Position numbers and translations under genes: made by a program. Below, in pieces: positions 31,460 to 39,569 of a stretch of 64,000 nt of DNA (position 1 is its first letter; each line of letters opens with the position of its first letter). The DNA lies in NCBI GenBank assembly GCA_020161065.1, contig JAIUPH010000011.1, positions 372,001-436,000 on the forward strand. Reading direction: 5' to 3'. The DNA comes from Pseudomonadota bacterium (GTDB taxonomy: Bacteria > Pseudomonadota > Gammaproteobacteria > Burkholderiales > Burkholderiaceae_C). Under the pieces are notes generated by a model. That model made no database searches. It was not told where the DNA came from and was given only the letters and a program-made list of their open reading frames with translations.

Positions 31460-32053
31460 ATGAACCGACGCGCCGCCCCGCACCGCGGCCTCGATGCCCA
31501 CTACGGCGACGCCGCCGACGGCGACGACCGCCCCAGCAAGACGCAGCTCAAGCAGCAGTCGCACGAGCTGCAGAAGCTGGGCCTGCAACTGGCCGAGCTG
31601 AGCCAGGACCGGCTGGACCGCACCGCCATGCCCGACGCCTTGCGCGAGGCCATCGAGACCTACCGCCGCACGCGCTCGCACGAAGGGCGGCGGCGGCAGT
31701 TGCAGTTCGTCGGCAAGCTGATGCGCAGCGCCGACGACGGGCCGCTGCGCGAGGCCGTGGCCGCCGCCGCGCTGGGCTCGGCGCGCGAAACGCTGCTGCT
31801 GCATGAGGTGGAACGTTGGCGCGCCGAGTTGATGGCCGACGACGACGCCCTCACCCGCTGGCTGCAGGCCCATCCAGCCACCGACGCCCAGCAGTTGCGC
31901 AGCCTGGTGCGCGCGGCGCGCCGCGATGCCGCCGCGCTGAGCGCCGAGCAGCGCCAGCCGCGCGCGATGCGCGAGCTGTTCCAGTTCATCAAGCCGCTGC
32001 TGCAGGCCCAGGCCACGGCTTCGGACGACACGGCCGACCAAACCCATGAGTGA
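31460..32053 (+). CDS. darP: Ribosome biogenesis factor DarP (YjgA, DUF615)
   Basis: Helical cytoplasmic protein acting late in 50S subunit assembly. The family core is visible: DRPSKTQLKQQSHELQKLG, DALREAIETYRRTRSHEGRR, QFVGKLMRS and the C-terminal MRELFQFIKPLL. 197 residues from MNRRAAPHRG; an ATG at 31409 would add 17 residues but leaves almost no room for a promoter beside pmbA. It is encoded divergently from pmbA, the common arrangement. Confidence 0.92.
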   Translation: MNRRAAPHRGLDAHYGDAADGDDRPSKTQLKQQSHELQKLGLQLAELSQDRLDRTAMPDALREAIETYRRTRSHEGRRRQLQFVGKLMRSADDGPLREAVAAAALGSARETLLLHEVERWRAELMADDDALTRWLQAHPATDAQQLRSLVRAARRDAAALSAEQRQPRAMRELFQFIKPLLQAQATASDDTADQTHE

Positions 32054-32069
32054 CCGCGAGTGACCGTCC

Positions 32070-32663
32070 ATGAGTGAGTTCGACCCCGTCCGCATCGGCC
32101 TGGTCTCGGTCAGCGACCGCGCGTCCAGCGGCGTCTACGAAGACAAGGGCCTGCCGGCGCTGAAAGACTGGCTGGCGCGCGCGCTGCGCAACCCGGTCGA
32201 ATGGCACGAGCGGCTGATCCCCGACGAGCAGGACGGCATCAGCGCCGCGCTGCGCGAGCTGGTCGATGGCGTTCGCTGCCACCTGGTGCTGACCACCGGC
32301 GGCACCGGCCCGGCGCCGCGCGACGTGACGCCCGAAGCCACGCTGGCGGTGGCCGACAAGACGATGCCCGGCTTCGGCGAGCAGATGCGCCAGATCAGCC
32401 TGGCCTTCGTGCCGACCGCCATCCTGTCGCGCCAGGTGGCGGTGATCCGCGGCCAGGCGCTGATCATCAACCTGCCCGGCCAGCCGAAGGCGATTGCCGA
32501 GACGCTGCAAGGCCTGCCGCAAGCCACGCCGCCGGTGCCGGGCATCTTCGCCGCGGTGCCCTATTGCATCGACCTGATCGGCGGCCCCTACCTGGAGACC
32601 GACGAGGCGCTGTGCAAGGCCTTCAGGCCGAAGAGCGCGCAGCGGCCGCCGCCTCGCGCTTGA
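32070..32663 (+). CDS. mog: Molybdopterin adenylyltransferase
   Basis: Adenylates molybdopterin before molybdate insertion. The MoeA/MogA fold motif is LVLTTGGTGPAPRDVTPEAT, and NLPGQPKAIAETLQG completes the site. 197 residues. The ATG lies 16 bp after darP. The last 41 bp overlap the convergent amidohydrolase gene. moaA, in the same pathway, is at the start of the window. Confidence 0.93.
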   Translation: MSEFDPVRIGLVSVSDRASSGVYEDKGLPALKDWLARALRNPVEWHERLIPDEQDGISAALRELVDGVRCHLVLTTGGTGPAPRDVTPEATLAVADKTMPGFGEQMRQISLAFVPTAILSRQVAVIRGQALIINLPGQPKAIAETLQGLPQATPPVPGIFAAVPYCIDLIGGPYLETDEALCKAFRPKSAQRPPPRA

Positions 32664-34137
32664 AGGGCAGCATCACGTCGTCGGGAATCGGGCAGCGGTA
32701 GGGCTTGCCGCCACGGCGCTGCAGCAACTCGGCCTTGGCCGCGGCCAGCGTGGCAGGCGCGCCGAACAGCTCGATCGCCGTCGCCGCCAGCGTCTTGGCG
32801 GCCAGCACCAGGCCCTTGTGCGCCAGCGAGCTCTTGCCCTGCGAGACGAGCTGCCATGAATGGAACGGCGTGCCGAACGGATAGCAGGCGGTGTTGCACT
32901 GCGCGGTGGGCGTGATCCAGCTCACGTCGCCGACGTCGGTCGAGCCGTACATCGGCCGCTGGTGGCCGGCCCGATACGGGTCGATCTGGTCGAACACCGG
33001 CTTGGGGTTGCGCCAGGCCTGGCTCAGCGAGCGCTCGGCCGACTCGATGTCGGCCTCGCTCAGCGCCTGGCGCTGGAATTCGCCGGCCTGCGCTTGCTCG
33101 TCGTCGCTGATCGGCGGCGCGCCGATGGCCTGCAGGTGCTTGAACATCAGCTCGTTGAGCACCTCGTTGGGCATCAGGTTCGAGCAGGCCTTGTCGAACA
33201 CGATCTCCAGCTGGCAGTCGGTCATCAGCGCGGCGCCGCGGGCGACGTTCTTCACGCGCTCGTACAGCTCGGTGCACTGCTCGTTGCGCAGCGAGCGCAC
33301 GAGGTACAGCACCTCGGCCTGCGCCTGCACGACGTTGGGCGAAAGGCCGCCGGTGTTCGTCACCGCGTAATGCACGCGCTCTTCCGAGCGCATGTGCTCG
33401 CGCAGGTAGTTGACGCCGACGTTCATCAGCTCCACCGCGTCGAGCGCGCTGCGCCCCAGGTGCGGCGAGGCCGCGGCGTGCGAGGCGCGGCCGCGGAAGC
33501 GGAAGTAGGCCTGGATGTTGGCCAGCGACGGCCCCGCCACGATGCCGTTGTGCACCTGCGGGTGCCAGGTCAGCGCGGCGTCGAGGTCGTCGAACAGGCC
33601 GGCGCGCGCCATGAAGGTCTTGCCCGATCCGCCCTCCTCGGCCGGGCAGCCGTAGAAGCGCACGGTGCCGCTTTGGCCGCTGCGTGCCAGATGGTCCTTG
33701 ACGGCCAGCGCCGCCAGGTGCGCCGCGGTGCCCAGCAGGTGGTGGCCGCAGCCATGGCCGTTGTTGTTGGCAGCGCCCGGCGCGGGCCGGCAATCGAAGG
33801 CGCCGGCCGCCTGGCTCAGGCCCGACAGCGCGTCGTACTCGCCGAGGATGCCGATCACCGGCGTGCCGCTGCCGGCTTCGGCGATGAAGGCGGTGGGGAT
33901 GTCGGCCACGCCTTGCGTGACGCGAAAGCCCGCGGCCTGCAGCGCATCGACGTGCAGCCGCGCCGACGCCACCTCCTGGTAGCGCAGTTCGGCCAGCGCC
34001 CAGATGCGGTCGGCGAGGTCGATCAGCCGCGGCGCTTCGCGCGCGAAGAAGGGTTCGAGGCGTTCGGCGGCTGGCGTGGCGGTCGGGGTGGTGGTCGCGG
34101 TGGCGGTCGGGGTGGTGGTCGGCGTGTCGGTCTGCAT
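32623..34137 (-). CDS. M20 family amidohydrolase (AbgB-like)
   Basis: Metal-dependent peptidase/amidohydrolase related to p-aminobenzoyl-glutamate hydrolase subunit B. Metal-binding elements are NGHGCGHHLLG and CPAEEGGSGK, followed by the dimerisation insert and a C-terminal His region (GTPFHSWQLVSQGKS). 504 residues. The first 23 residues are a Thr/Pro/Ala stretch made by a 24-bp duplication (34076-34123), and no start lies immediately after it. The substrate could equally be another N-acyl amino acid. Converges on mog with a 41-bp overlap. Confidence 0.88.
   Translation of the reverse strand: MQTDTPTTTPTATATTTPTATPAAERLEPFFAREAPRLIDLADRIWALAELRYQEVASARLHVDALQAAGFRVTQGVADIPTAFIAEAGSGTPVIGILGEYDALSGLSQAAGAFDCRPAPGAANNNGHGCGHHLLGTAAHLAALAVKDHLARSGQSGTVRFYGCPAEEGGSGKTFMARAGLFDDLDAALTWHPQVHNGIVAGPSLANIQAYFRFRGRASHAAASPHLGRSALDAVELMNVGVNYLREHMRSEERVHYAVTNTGGLSPNVVQAQAEVLYLVRSLRNEQCTELYERVKNVARGAALMTDCQLEIVFDKACSNLMPNEVLNELMFKHLQAIGAPPISDDEQAQAGEFQRQALSEADIESAERSLSQAWRNPKPVFDQIDPYRAGHQRPMYGSTDVGDVSWITPTAQCNTACYPFGTPFHSWQLVSQGKSSLAHKGLVLAAKTLAATAIELFGAPATLAAAKAELLQRRGGKPYRCPIPDDVMLPFKREAAAAARSSA
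34076..34123. repeat. 24-bp tandem duplication in the amidohydrolase N-terminus
   Basis: Two adjacent 24-bp units starting GTGGCGGTCGGGGTGGTGGT, differing only in the last three bases. They are in frame on the minus strand and encode the Thr/Pro/Ala leader of the amidohydrolase. Confidence 0.9.
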
Positions 34138-34155
34138 GTTCGTCGGCGCGTTCGT

Positions 34156-34935
34156 CTACTTCACCAGCCGGTTCAGCTCTTCGGCGTCGAAGCGCTCGGT
34201 GGTACAGGCATCGTCGGGCACGCAGTCGGCCACCGGCAGCTCGCGCGAGCGCGCCGAGAGCTTCTCGATCGCCTGCCACAGCAGCGCGATCTGGTGCTCG
34301 TGGCCCGAGGCGTTGTCGATCAAGCCCTTCATCGCCTGCGCCACCGGGTCGTCGCCCTGCGTCACGCCATAAGCCGAGAAACCCATCTTGGCGGCCGCCT
34401 GCTCGCGCGCGGCGTCGCCCGACTTCTGCACGATGCGCGCCGGAATGCCCACCGCGGTGGCGCCGGCCGGCACCGCCTGCATCAACACCGCGTTGCTGCC
34501 CACGCGCGCGCCGTCGCCCACCGTGAAGCCGCCCAGCACCTTGGCGCCGGCGCTGACGATCACGCCGCGGCCCAGCGTCGGGTGGCGCTTGGCGCCCTTG
34601 GTCAGCGAGGTGCCGCCCAGCGTCACGCCCTGGTAGATGGTGCAGTCGTCGCCGACCTCGGCGGTCTCGCCGATCACCACGCCCATGCCGTGGTCGATGA
34701 AGACGCGGCGGCCGATGGTCGCGCCAGGGTGGATCTCGATGCCCGTCAGCCAGCGCCCCAGGTGCGAGCTGAAGCGCCCGGCCCAGCGCCAGCCGCGCAC
34801 CCAGAACGCATGCGCCAGCCGGTGCCACAGCACCGCGTGCAGGCCGGGGTAACACGTCAGCACCTCCCAGTTCGAACGCGCGGCGGGGTCGCGCTCGCGG
34901 ATGCAGGCGATGTCTTCACGCAGACGGCTGAACAT
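34156..34935 (-). CDS. cysE: Serine O-acetyltransferase
   Basis: Acetylates serine with acetyl-CoA, the committed step of cysteine synthesis. The N-terminal helical domain ([40 protein letters not shown]) is followed by the left-handed beta-helix ([40 protein letters not shown]) with the catalytic His/Asp pair in FIDHGMG. 259 residues. The C-terminal tail lacks the Ile end that docks into CysK in some species and ends NRLVK. Start MFSRLRED chosen by family; the frame is open upstream into trmJ. Confidence 0.94.
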   Translation of the reverse strand: MFSRLREDIACIRERDPAARSNWEVLTCYPGLHAVLWHRLAHAFWVRGWRWAGRFSSHLGRWLTGIEIHPGATIGRRVFIDHGMGVVIGETAEVGDDCTIYQGVTLGGTSLTKGAKRHPTLGRGVIVSAGAKVLGGFTVGDGARVGSNAVLMQAVPAGATAVGIPARIVQKSGDAAREQAAAKMGFSAYGVTQGDDPVAQAMKGLIDNASGHEHQIALLWQAIEKLSARSRELPVADCVPDDACTTERFDAEELNRLVK

Positions 34936-34966
34936 GGTGGGCACTTCGATAAAACGAAGCAGCAGT

Positions 34967-35785
34967 CTAGCCGTCATCGCCGCGGCGTGCCGGCGCGGCG
35001 CCTTCCACCGCCCGCTCCGCCGCCCGCTCCACCGCCCGCTCCACCGCGCGCGCAATGCCGCGCAGGATGTGCACCTCCTGCGTCGTCAGCGCGCTGCGCA
35101 GCGCCAGTTGCTGCAGCCGCGGCATCAGCTTCTTGGGCGCCGCCGGGTCCAGGAAGCCGATGCGCACCAGCACGCGCTGCCAATGTTCCAACGTGCCCTG
35201 CAGCGCCGCCAGGTCGGCGGCCTGCGGCTCGGCGGTGCGCGGCTGCACGGCATAGCCGCCCAGCGCCTGGCGCCAGTCGTAGGCCAACAGTTGCACCGCC
35301 TGCGCGAGGTTGAGCGAGCCGTAGCCCGGCGGCGTTGGAATGCTCAAGGCCACGTGGCAGCGGTAGACGTCGTCGTTGCTGAGGCCCGTGCGCTCGGGGC
35401 CGAAGACGAAGGCCACGCGCTCGGGGCCGCGCCCGGCCTTGTCCGCCAGGTCCGCCAGGTCCGCGAGGTCCGCCAAGTAAGGCCGCGGCGCCGCGGTCGG
35501 CGGGCCGAAGTCGCGCGGCGTCATCGCCGTGGCACAGGCATGGGTGCAGCCGGCCAGCGCTTCGGTCAGGCTGTCGACGACCTGCGCGCGCGCCAGCACG
35601 TCGGCGGCGCCGCTGGCCATCGCCACCGCTTCTTCGTGGCTGCAGACATCGGCGAAGCGCGGCCGCACCAGCACGAGTTGCGAAAAGCCCATCACCTTGA
35701 TCGCCCGCGCCGCGGCGCCCACGTTGCCGGCATGGCTGGTCTCGACGAGCACGAAGCGGGTGGGGTCGGGCGCGGGATCGTTCAT
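34967..35785 (-). CDS. trmJ: tRNA (cytidine/uridine-2'-O-)-methyltransferase TrmJ
   Basis: SPOUT-fold enzyme methylating the ribose at position 32 of tRNAs. SPOUT motifs: [35 protein letters not shown] and [19 protein letters not shown]. 272 residues from [10 protein letters not shown] (35785). Two in-frame tandem repeats interrupt or extend it: [12 protein letters not shown] from four 9-bp units (35441-35476), in a loop before the catalytic motif, and a C-terminal Ala/Val/Glu/Arg repeat from four 12-bp units (35004-35051). cysE follows by 31 bp. Confidence 0.93.
   Translation of the reverse strand: MNDPAPDPTRFVLVETSHAGNVGAAARAIKVMGFSQLVLVRPRFADVCSHEEAVAMASGAADVLARAQVVDSLTEALAGCTHACATAMTPRDFGPPTAAPRPYLADLADLADLADKAGRGPERVAFVFGPERTGLSNDDVYRCHVALSIPTPPGYGSLNLAQAVQLLAYDWRQALGGYAVQPRTAEPQAADLAALQGTLEHWQRVLVRIGFLDPAAPKKLMPRLQQLALRSALTTQEVHILRGIARAVERAVERAAERAVEGAAPARRGDDG
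35004..35051. repeat. 12-bp tandem repeat in trmJ 3' end
   Basis: Four 12-bp units (TCCACCGCCCGC with single-base variants) encoding repeats of AVER/AAER on the minus strand. Confidence 0.9.
35441..35476. repeat. 9-bp tandem repeat in trmJ
   Basis: Four 9-bp units of GTCCGCCAG with two variant bases, encoding (Leu-Ala-Asp)n on the minus strand. Confidence 0.9.
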
Positions 35786-35822
35786 GGCTGGCACATTCAC
35801 GGAAGGCAAGAAAGGCCCTCGG

Positions 35823-35828
35823 TAGAAT
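35823..35828 (+). promoter_or_regulatory. Candidate suhB -10 box
   Basis: TAGAAT 88 bp before the suhB start. No good -35 at 16-18 bp. Same hexamer as in the rpsU, 6S, TRAP and LysR promoters here. Confidence 0.35.
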
Positions 35829-35916
35829 CGACGGCTCGCAACGCATTGTCGTTGCCACGCTCTTTCTTCCCCGCCACGCCCCGCCCTCTTCTTCCTCAAG
35901 CCCGCAGGCCCGTTCC

Positions 35917-36834
35917 ATGTCGCAAGCGCTCCACCCCATGCTCAACATCGCCGTCAAGGCGGCCCGCGCGGCAGGAGCGATCATCAACCGCGCTTCGCTC
36001 GACCTCGACGTGCTGAAGGTCGGCAGCAAGGGGCCCAACGACTTCGTCTCCGAGGTCGACCAGGCGGCCGAGCAGGCCATCATCGAGACGCTGCTGGAGG
36101 CCTACCCCGGCCACGGCATCCTGGCCGAGGAATCGGGCCGCCAGCATGGCGCCAAGCACAGCGACTTCGTCTGGATCATCGACCCGCTGGACGGCACCAC
36201 CAACTTCCTGCACGGCTTCCCGGTCTACGCGGTGTCGATCGCGCTGGCGCACCGCGGCCAGGTGCAGCAGGCCGTGGTCTACGACCCCACGCGCAACGAC
36301 CTGTTCTACGCCTCGCGCGGGCGCGGCGCCTTCCTCAACGACAAGCGCCTGCGCGTGTCCAAGCGCACGCGCATCGCCGAGGCGCTGATCGGCACCGGCT
36401 TCCCCTTCCGCAAGGGCGACAACTTCAAGCGTTATGTGAAGATGTTCGAGGAGGTCATGCAAAGCTGCGCCGGCCTGCGCCGCCCGGGCGCTGCCGCGCT
36501 GGACCTCTGTTATGTCGCCGCCGGCTGGTACGACGCCTTCTTCGAGACCGGCCTCAACCCCTGGGACGTGGCCGCCGGCTCGCTGATCATCACCGAGGCC
36601 GGCGGCCTGATCGGCAACTTCACCGGCGAGGCCGACTACCTCTACCAGCGCGAGGTGGTGGCCGGCACGCCCAAGGTCTACGGGCAGCTGGTGCAGATCC
36701 TGACGCCGTACACGCGCGTCATCCAGGAGCCCGAGGCCGAGACGCCGCCGGCGCCCGCGGCGCCCGCGCCCACGGCCACCGCCAGGCCGGGCCCGGTGCG
36801 CATCCGCAAGGCGGACGCCGACGGCGCGGCCTGA
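35917..36834 (+). CDS. suhB: Inositol-1-monophosphatase family protein SuhB
   Basis: Mg-dependent phosphatase; in E. coli SuhB also acts in ribosomal RNA transcription antitermination with the Nus factors. Metal motifs are [26 protein letters not shown] and [17 protein letters not shown]. 305 residues, about 40 longer than usual because of a Pro/Ala-rich C-terminal tail after ILTPYTR. Divergent from trmJ with 131 bp between; a TAGAAT at 35823-35828 is a candidate -10. Confidence 0.94.
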   Translation: MSQALHPMLNIAVKAARAAGAIINRASLDLDVLKVGSKGPNDFVSEVDQAAEQAIIETLLEAYPGHGILAEESGRQHGAKHSDFVWIIDPLDGTTNFLHGFPVYAVSIALAHRGQVQQAVVYDPTRNDLFYASRGRGAFLNDKRLRVSKRTRIAEALIGTGFPFRKGDNFKRYVKMFEEVMQSCAGLRRPGAAALDLCYVAAGWYDAFFETGLNPWDVAAGSLIITEAGGLIGNFTGEADYLYQREVVAGTPKVYGQLVQILTPYTRVIQEPEAETPPAPAAPAPTATARPGPVRIRKADADGAA

Positions 36835-36837
36835 TCC

Positions 36838-37731
36838 TCAGGCGCGGCGGCCGCGGCCGAGGGCGTCGCCGGTGCGCAACTCATACACCGCATACAGCGG
36901 CACCCCCAGCAGCGCTTGGAACGCCGGCTCCATCAGCTGGTAGGGCCAGCCGTAGCCTTGCATGATGGGGTGCGCGGCGGCGAGTTGCAGGCGCGGCGAA
37001 TCGGCGCACAACTCGTCCAGCGTGCGCGGGCCCCAGCGGAATTCGGCGTCGGTGTGGCGGACCGAGGGGTGCAGCCCGGCGTGGCCGACGACCAGCCAGC
37101 ACATCGCGTCGAAGGCGAAGGTCGAGCCGGCGGGCGCACGTTGGCCGAAGGTGCGCAGCACGGCGCGCGCCCGGGCCGGCGCCAGGTACATCAGCACGCC
37201 TTCGGCGAACAGGAACAGCGGCGCCGCGGCGTGGCCGGCGCGGCCGGCGCGGGCATCGTGACGATCCTGCGCGCTGGGCAGTCCCAGGTCGGCCCACCAG
37301 TCGGCGGCGTTGAGGTCGACGGCGCACAGCCGGTGCCGGCGGCCGCGTGCGGGCAGCAGCCGGCGGCGGATGGCCAGCACCTCGGGCAGGTCGGCATCGG
37401 TCATGTGCATGCGGCCGTTGTCCAGCCACTGCCGGTAGTTGGACAGGCCGCAGCCCAGGTTGACCACGTGGCCGGCCGGATGCGCGGCGACGAAGCGGGC
37501 CGCCAGGTCGCGGAAGCGGCGCGTGCGCGCCAGCACGCCGTAGACGCTGGCCCGGTCGCGCTGCCAGAGGGCGCCGTCGTCGCCCAGCGCCGCCAGCACG
37601 CGCGCGGCATCGGCGTCGCCGACCGCCAGCTCCGGGAACACCGCGTCGCCGAAGGCGCGGCCGGCCAGCGGGATGAGCAGCGTCGACGGCACGGCCGACA
37701 GGCCGGCGGCGCGTTCGGCGGTCTTGGACAT
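36838..37731 (-). CDS. LCMT-like class I SAM-dependent methyltransferase
   Basis: A 297-residue methyltransferase resembling the leucine carboxyl methyltransferase/O-methyltransferase group. The SAM loop is VVNLGCGLSNYRQWL (about residues 92-106), with a following acidic TDADLPE and LFLFAEGVLMYLAP. The natural substrate is unknown; bacterial members are often polyketide or small-molecule O-methyltransferases. The ATG at 37731 follows a strong AGGAGG. It converges on suhB and is divergent from the FMN reductase gene across a 10-bp tandem repeat. Confidence 0.85.
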   Translation of the reverse strand: MSKTAERAAGLSAVPSTLLIPLAGRAFGDAVFPELAVGDADAARVLAALGDDGALWQRDRASVYGVLARTRRFRDLAARFVAAHPAGHVVNLGCGLSNYRQWLDNGRMHMTDADLPEVLAIRRRLLPARGRRHRLCAVDLNAADWWADLGLPSAQDRHDARAGRAGHAAAPLFLFAEGVLMYLAPARARAVLRTFGQRAPAGSTFAFDAMCWLVVGHAGLHPSVRHTDAEFRWGPRTLDELCADSPRLQLAAAHPIMQGYGWPYQLMEPAFQALLGVPLYAVYELRTGDALGRGRRA

Positions 37732-37751
37732 CGGGCTCCTCCTGCGAAACC

Positions 37752-37791
37752 CTGGCTCGTGCTGGCTCGTGCTGGCTCGTACTGACTCGCC
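37752..37791. repeat. 10-bp tandem repeat between divergent genes
   Basis: Four 10-bp units, two identical CTGGCTCGTG then CTGGCTCGTA and CTGACTCGCC. They fill much of the 106-bp region between the LCMT-like methyltransferase and the FMN reductase gene, so they probably lie within promoter sequence. Confidence 0.85.
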
Positions 37792-37837
37792 GATACTAGG
37801 CATTCACGTTAGGCGTTCACCAAAAGGGAGATTGCGA

Positions 37838-38416
37838 ATGACCAGACTGTTGGGACTGTCGGGCAGCCTGCGCGCCCAGTCGTTCAACACGGCGCTGTTG
37901 CGCGCGGCGCAGGCGGCGGCCGGCGATGGCGTGATGCTGGACGCCGCCACGCTGCACGGCGTGCCGCTGTACGACGGCGACCTCGAACAGCAGCACGGCA
38001 CGCCCGAGGCCGTGCGCGCGCTGAAGGAACGCATCCTCGCCGCCGACGGCCTGCTGCTGGTGACGCCGGAGTACAACAACGGCATCCCCGGCGTCTTCAA
38101 GAACGCCATCGACTGGCTGTCGCGCCCGACGCCGGGCGTGGCCGACGTGTTCAAGGACCGCCCGGTGGCGGTGATCGGCGCGTCGCCCGGCGGCTTCGGC
38201 ACCGTGCTGTCGCAGAACCACTGGCTGCCGGTGCTGCGCGCGCTGGGCGTTCGCCACTGGAGCGGCGGCCGCCTGCTGGTCTCGCGCGCCGGCGGCGTGT
38301 TCGCGGCCGACGGCCGCCTGCAGGACGAAGGCGTGCAACGGCAGCTGACCGAGTTCGTCGGCGGCTTCGCGGCCTTCGTCGCGGCCGACGCGCGCGGCCG
38401 CAAGGCCAAGGCCTGA
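37838..38416 (+). CDS. NADPH-dependent FMN reductase (quinone/chromate reductase type)
   Basis: Flavodoxin-fold oxidoreductase of the ChrR/YieF group, which reduces quinones, chromate and other electrophiles with two-electron chemistry. The FMN phosphate loop is GLSGSLRAQSFNTALL and the second signature is VTPEYNNGIPGVFKNAIDWLSR. 192 residues. The ATG at 37838 follows AAAGGGAG. It lies at the edge of the pirin/quinone-reductase cluster and is followed by the 8-bp repeat and a pirin gene on the same strand. Confidence 0.9.
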   Translation: MTRLLGLSGSLRAQSFNTALLRAAQAAAGDGVMLDAATLHGVPLYDGDLEQQHGTPEAVRALKERILAADGLLLVTPEYNNGIPGVFKNAIDWLSRPTPGVADVFKDRPVAVIGASPGGFGTVLSQNHWLPVLRALGVRHWSGGRLLVSRAGGVFAADGRLQDEGVQRQLTEFVGGFAAFVAADARGRKAKA

Positions 38417-38423
38417 GGCGGTC

Positions 38424-38495
38424 GGCAGCGCGGCAGCGCGGCAGCGCGGCAGCACGGCAGCACGGCAGCACGGCAGCACGGGCGCACGGGCGCGC
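38424..38495. repeat. 8-bp tandem repeat (GGCAGCGC/GGCAGCAC)
   Basis: Three perfect GGCAGCGC units, four perfect GGCAGCAC units (38424-38479), then two degenerate units GGGCGCAC and GGGCGCGC. The array starts 7 bp after the FMN reductase stop and lies 121 bp before the pirin gene. Eight is not a multiple of three, so it is a noncoding array. The rest of the gap up to 38616 has no recognisable motif besides AAGGAG at 38605-38610. Confidence 0.95.
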
Positions 38496-38616
38496 GGCGT
38501 CCCAGCCATGGAACGCTGAATTGAAGCGGCGACGGCTTTCGCGAACGCGCGTCCGTCCCCATCATTACGGCCATGCGGACACATTCGGTGCCCGCCCGAC
38601 TGCCAAGGAGCCATTG

Positions 38617-39492
38617 ATGAAGAAGATCCTCTCGACGCGCAGCGCCCCGGGCCGCCACTGGGTGGGCAACGGCTTTCCGGTGCACGGCATGTTCGACTAC
38701 GGCGCCGGCGCTGCCGAGCGCAGCCCGTTCCTGTTGCTGGACTACGCGGCGCCCACGCGCTTCGAGCCCACCACCACGCGGCGCGGCGTCGGGCAGCATC
38801 CGCACCGCGGTTTCGAGACCGTGACCATCGTCTACGACGGCGAGGTCGAGCATCGCGATTCCACCGGCAAGGGTGGCGTGATCGGCCCCGGCGACGTGCA
38901 ATGGATGACGGCCGGCGCCGGCATCCTGCACGAGGAGTTCCACTCCACCGACTACGCCAAGCGCGGCGGGCCGTTCGAGATGGTGCAGCTGTGGGTCAAC
39001 CTGCCGGCCAAGGACAAGATGGCGGCGCCGGGCTACCAGGCGATCCTCAACAGCGACATCCCGCTGCGGCCGTTGAACGACGCCGCCGGCGAAGCGGCCG
39101 GCCAGGTGCGCGTGATCGCCGGCGAGTTCGACGGTGCGCGCGGTCCGGCGCACACCTTCACGCCGCTCAACGTCTGGGACGTGCGCGTAAAGGCCGGCCG
39201 CCGCGTGTCGCTGGCGCAGCCCGAAGGCTGGACCAGCATGCTGGTGGTGCTGGAAGGCACGGTGCAGGTCAACGGCGAGACCGTGCTGCGCGCGGCGCAG
39301 ATGGCCACGCTGTCGGGCGAGGGGCGCGAGATCGCGATCGAAGCCAGCGGCGACGCCAAGCTGCTGCTGCTGTCGGGCGAGCCGATCGACGAGCCGGTGG
39401 TCGGCTACGGCCCGTTCGTGATGACCAGCGAGGCGGAGATCGCGCAGGCCATCGACGACTTCAACAGCGGCAGCTTCGGCCGCATGCAGTAG
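38617..39492 (+). CDS. Pirin family protein (pirin 1)
   Basis: Bicupin protein of the pirin/YhhW family. The metal-binding cupin motif is GQHPHRGFETVTIVYDGEVEH (in part) with the later HEEFHS; bacterial members such as YhhW show quercetin 2,3-dioxygenase activity. 291 residues from the ATG at 38617 behind AAGGAG. It is close in sequence to the pirin at 45878-46798 (shared HWVGNGFPV/HWVGDGFPV, HRDSTG, GPGDVQWMTAG), suggesting duplication. It converges on the 10-gene minus-strand operon. Confidence 0.92.
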   Translation: MKKILSTRSAPGRHWVGNGFPVHGMFDYGAGAAERSPFLLLDYAAPTRFEPTTTRRGVGQHPHRGFETVTIVYDGEVEHRDSTGKGGVIGPGDVQWMTAGAGILHEEFHSTDYAKRGGPFEMVQLWVNLPAKDKMAAPGYQAILNSDIPLRPLNDAAGEAAGQVRVIAGEFDGARGPAHTFTPLNVWDVRVKAGRRVSLAQPEGWTSMLVVLEGTVQVNGETVLRAAQMATLSGEGREIAIEASGDAKLLLLSGEPIDEPVVGYGPFVMTSEAEIAQAIDDFNSGSFGRMQ

Positions 39493-39503
39493 CCGCCTGA
39501 AGC

Positions 39504-39532
39504 GGGGGCCGGGCCGGACCGGCTCGGCCCCC
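39504..39532. terminator. GC-rich hairpin between convergent genes
   Basis: GGGGGCCG (39504-39511) and CGGCCCCC (39525-39532), a perfect 8-bp stem with a 13-nt inner part that can pair further. It lies between the pirin stop (39492) and the hydrolase stop (39559). No T-tract. Confidence 0.45.
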
Positions 39533-39550
39533 TGCGCGATGCCCGTTGCC

Positions 39551-39569
39551 GCATGCGCTCAGCGCATGC
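39551..39569. repeat. Perfect inverted repeat around a stop codon
   Basis: GCATGCGC-TCA-GCGCATGC: 8-bp arms with the loop being the stop codon of the minus-strand hydrolase (TGA read in reverse). It may be an RNA hairpin ending the operon. Confidence 0.6.

Noticed and set aside
38424-38495. Short tandem array considered as a CRISPR-like repeat
   Set aside because: The units are contiguous 8-mers without spacers and no cas gene is in the window.
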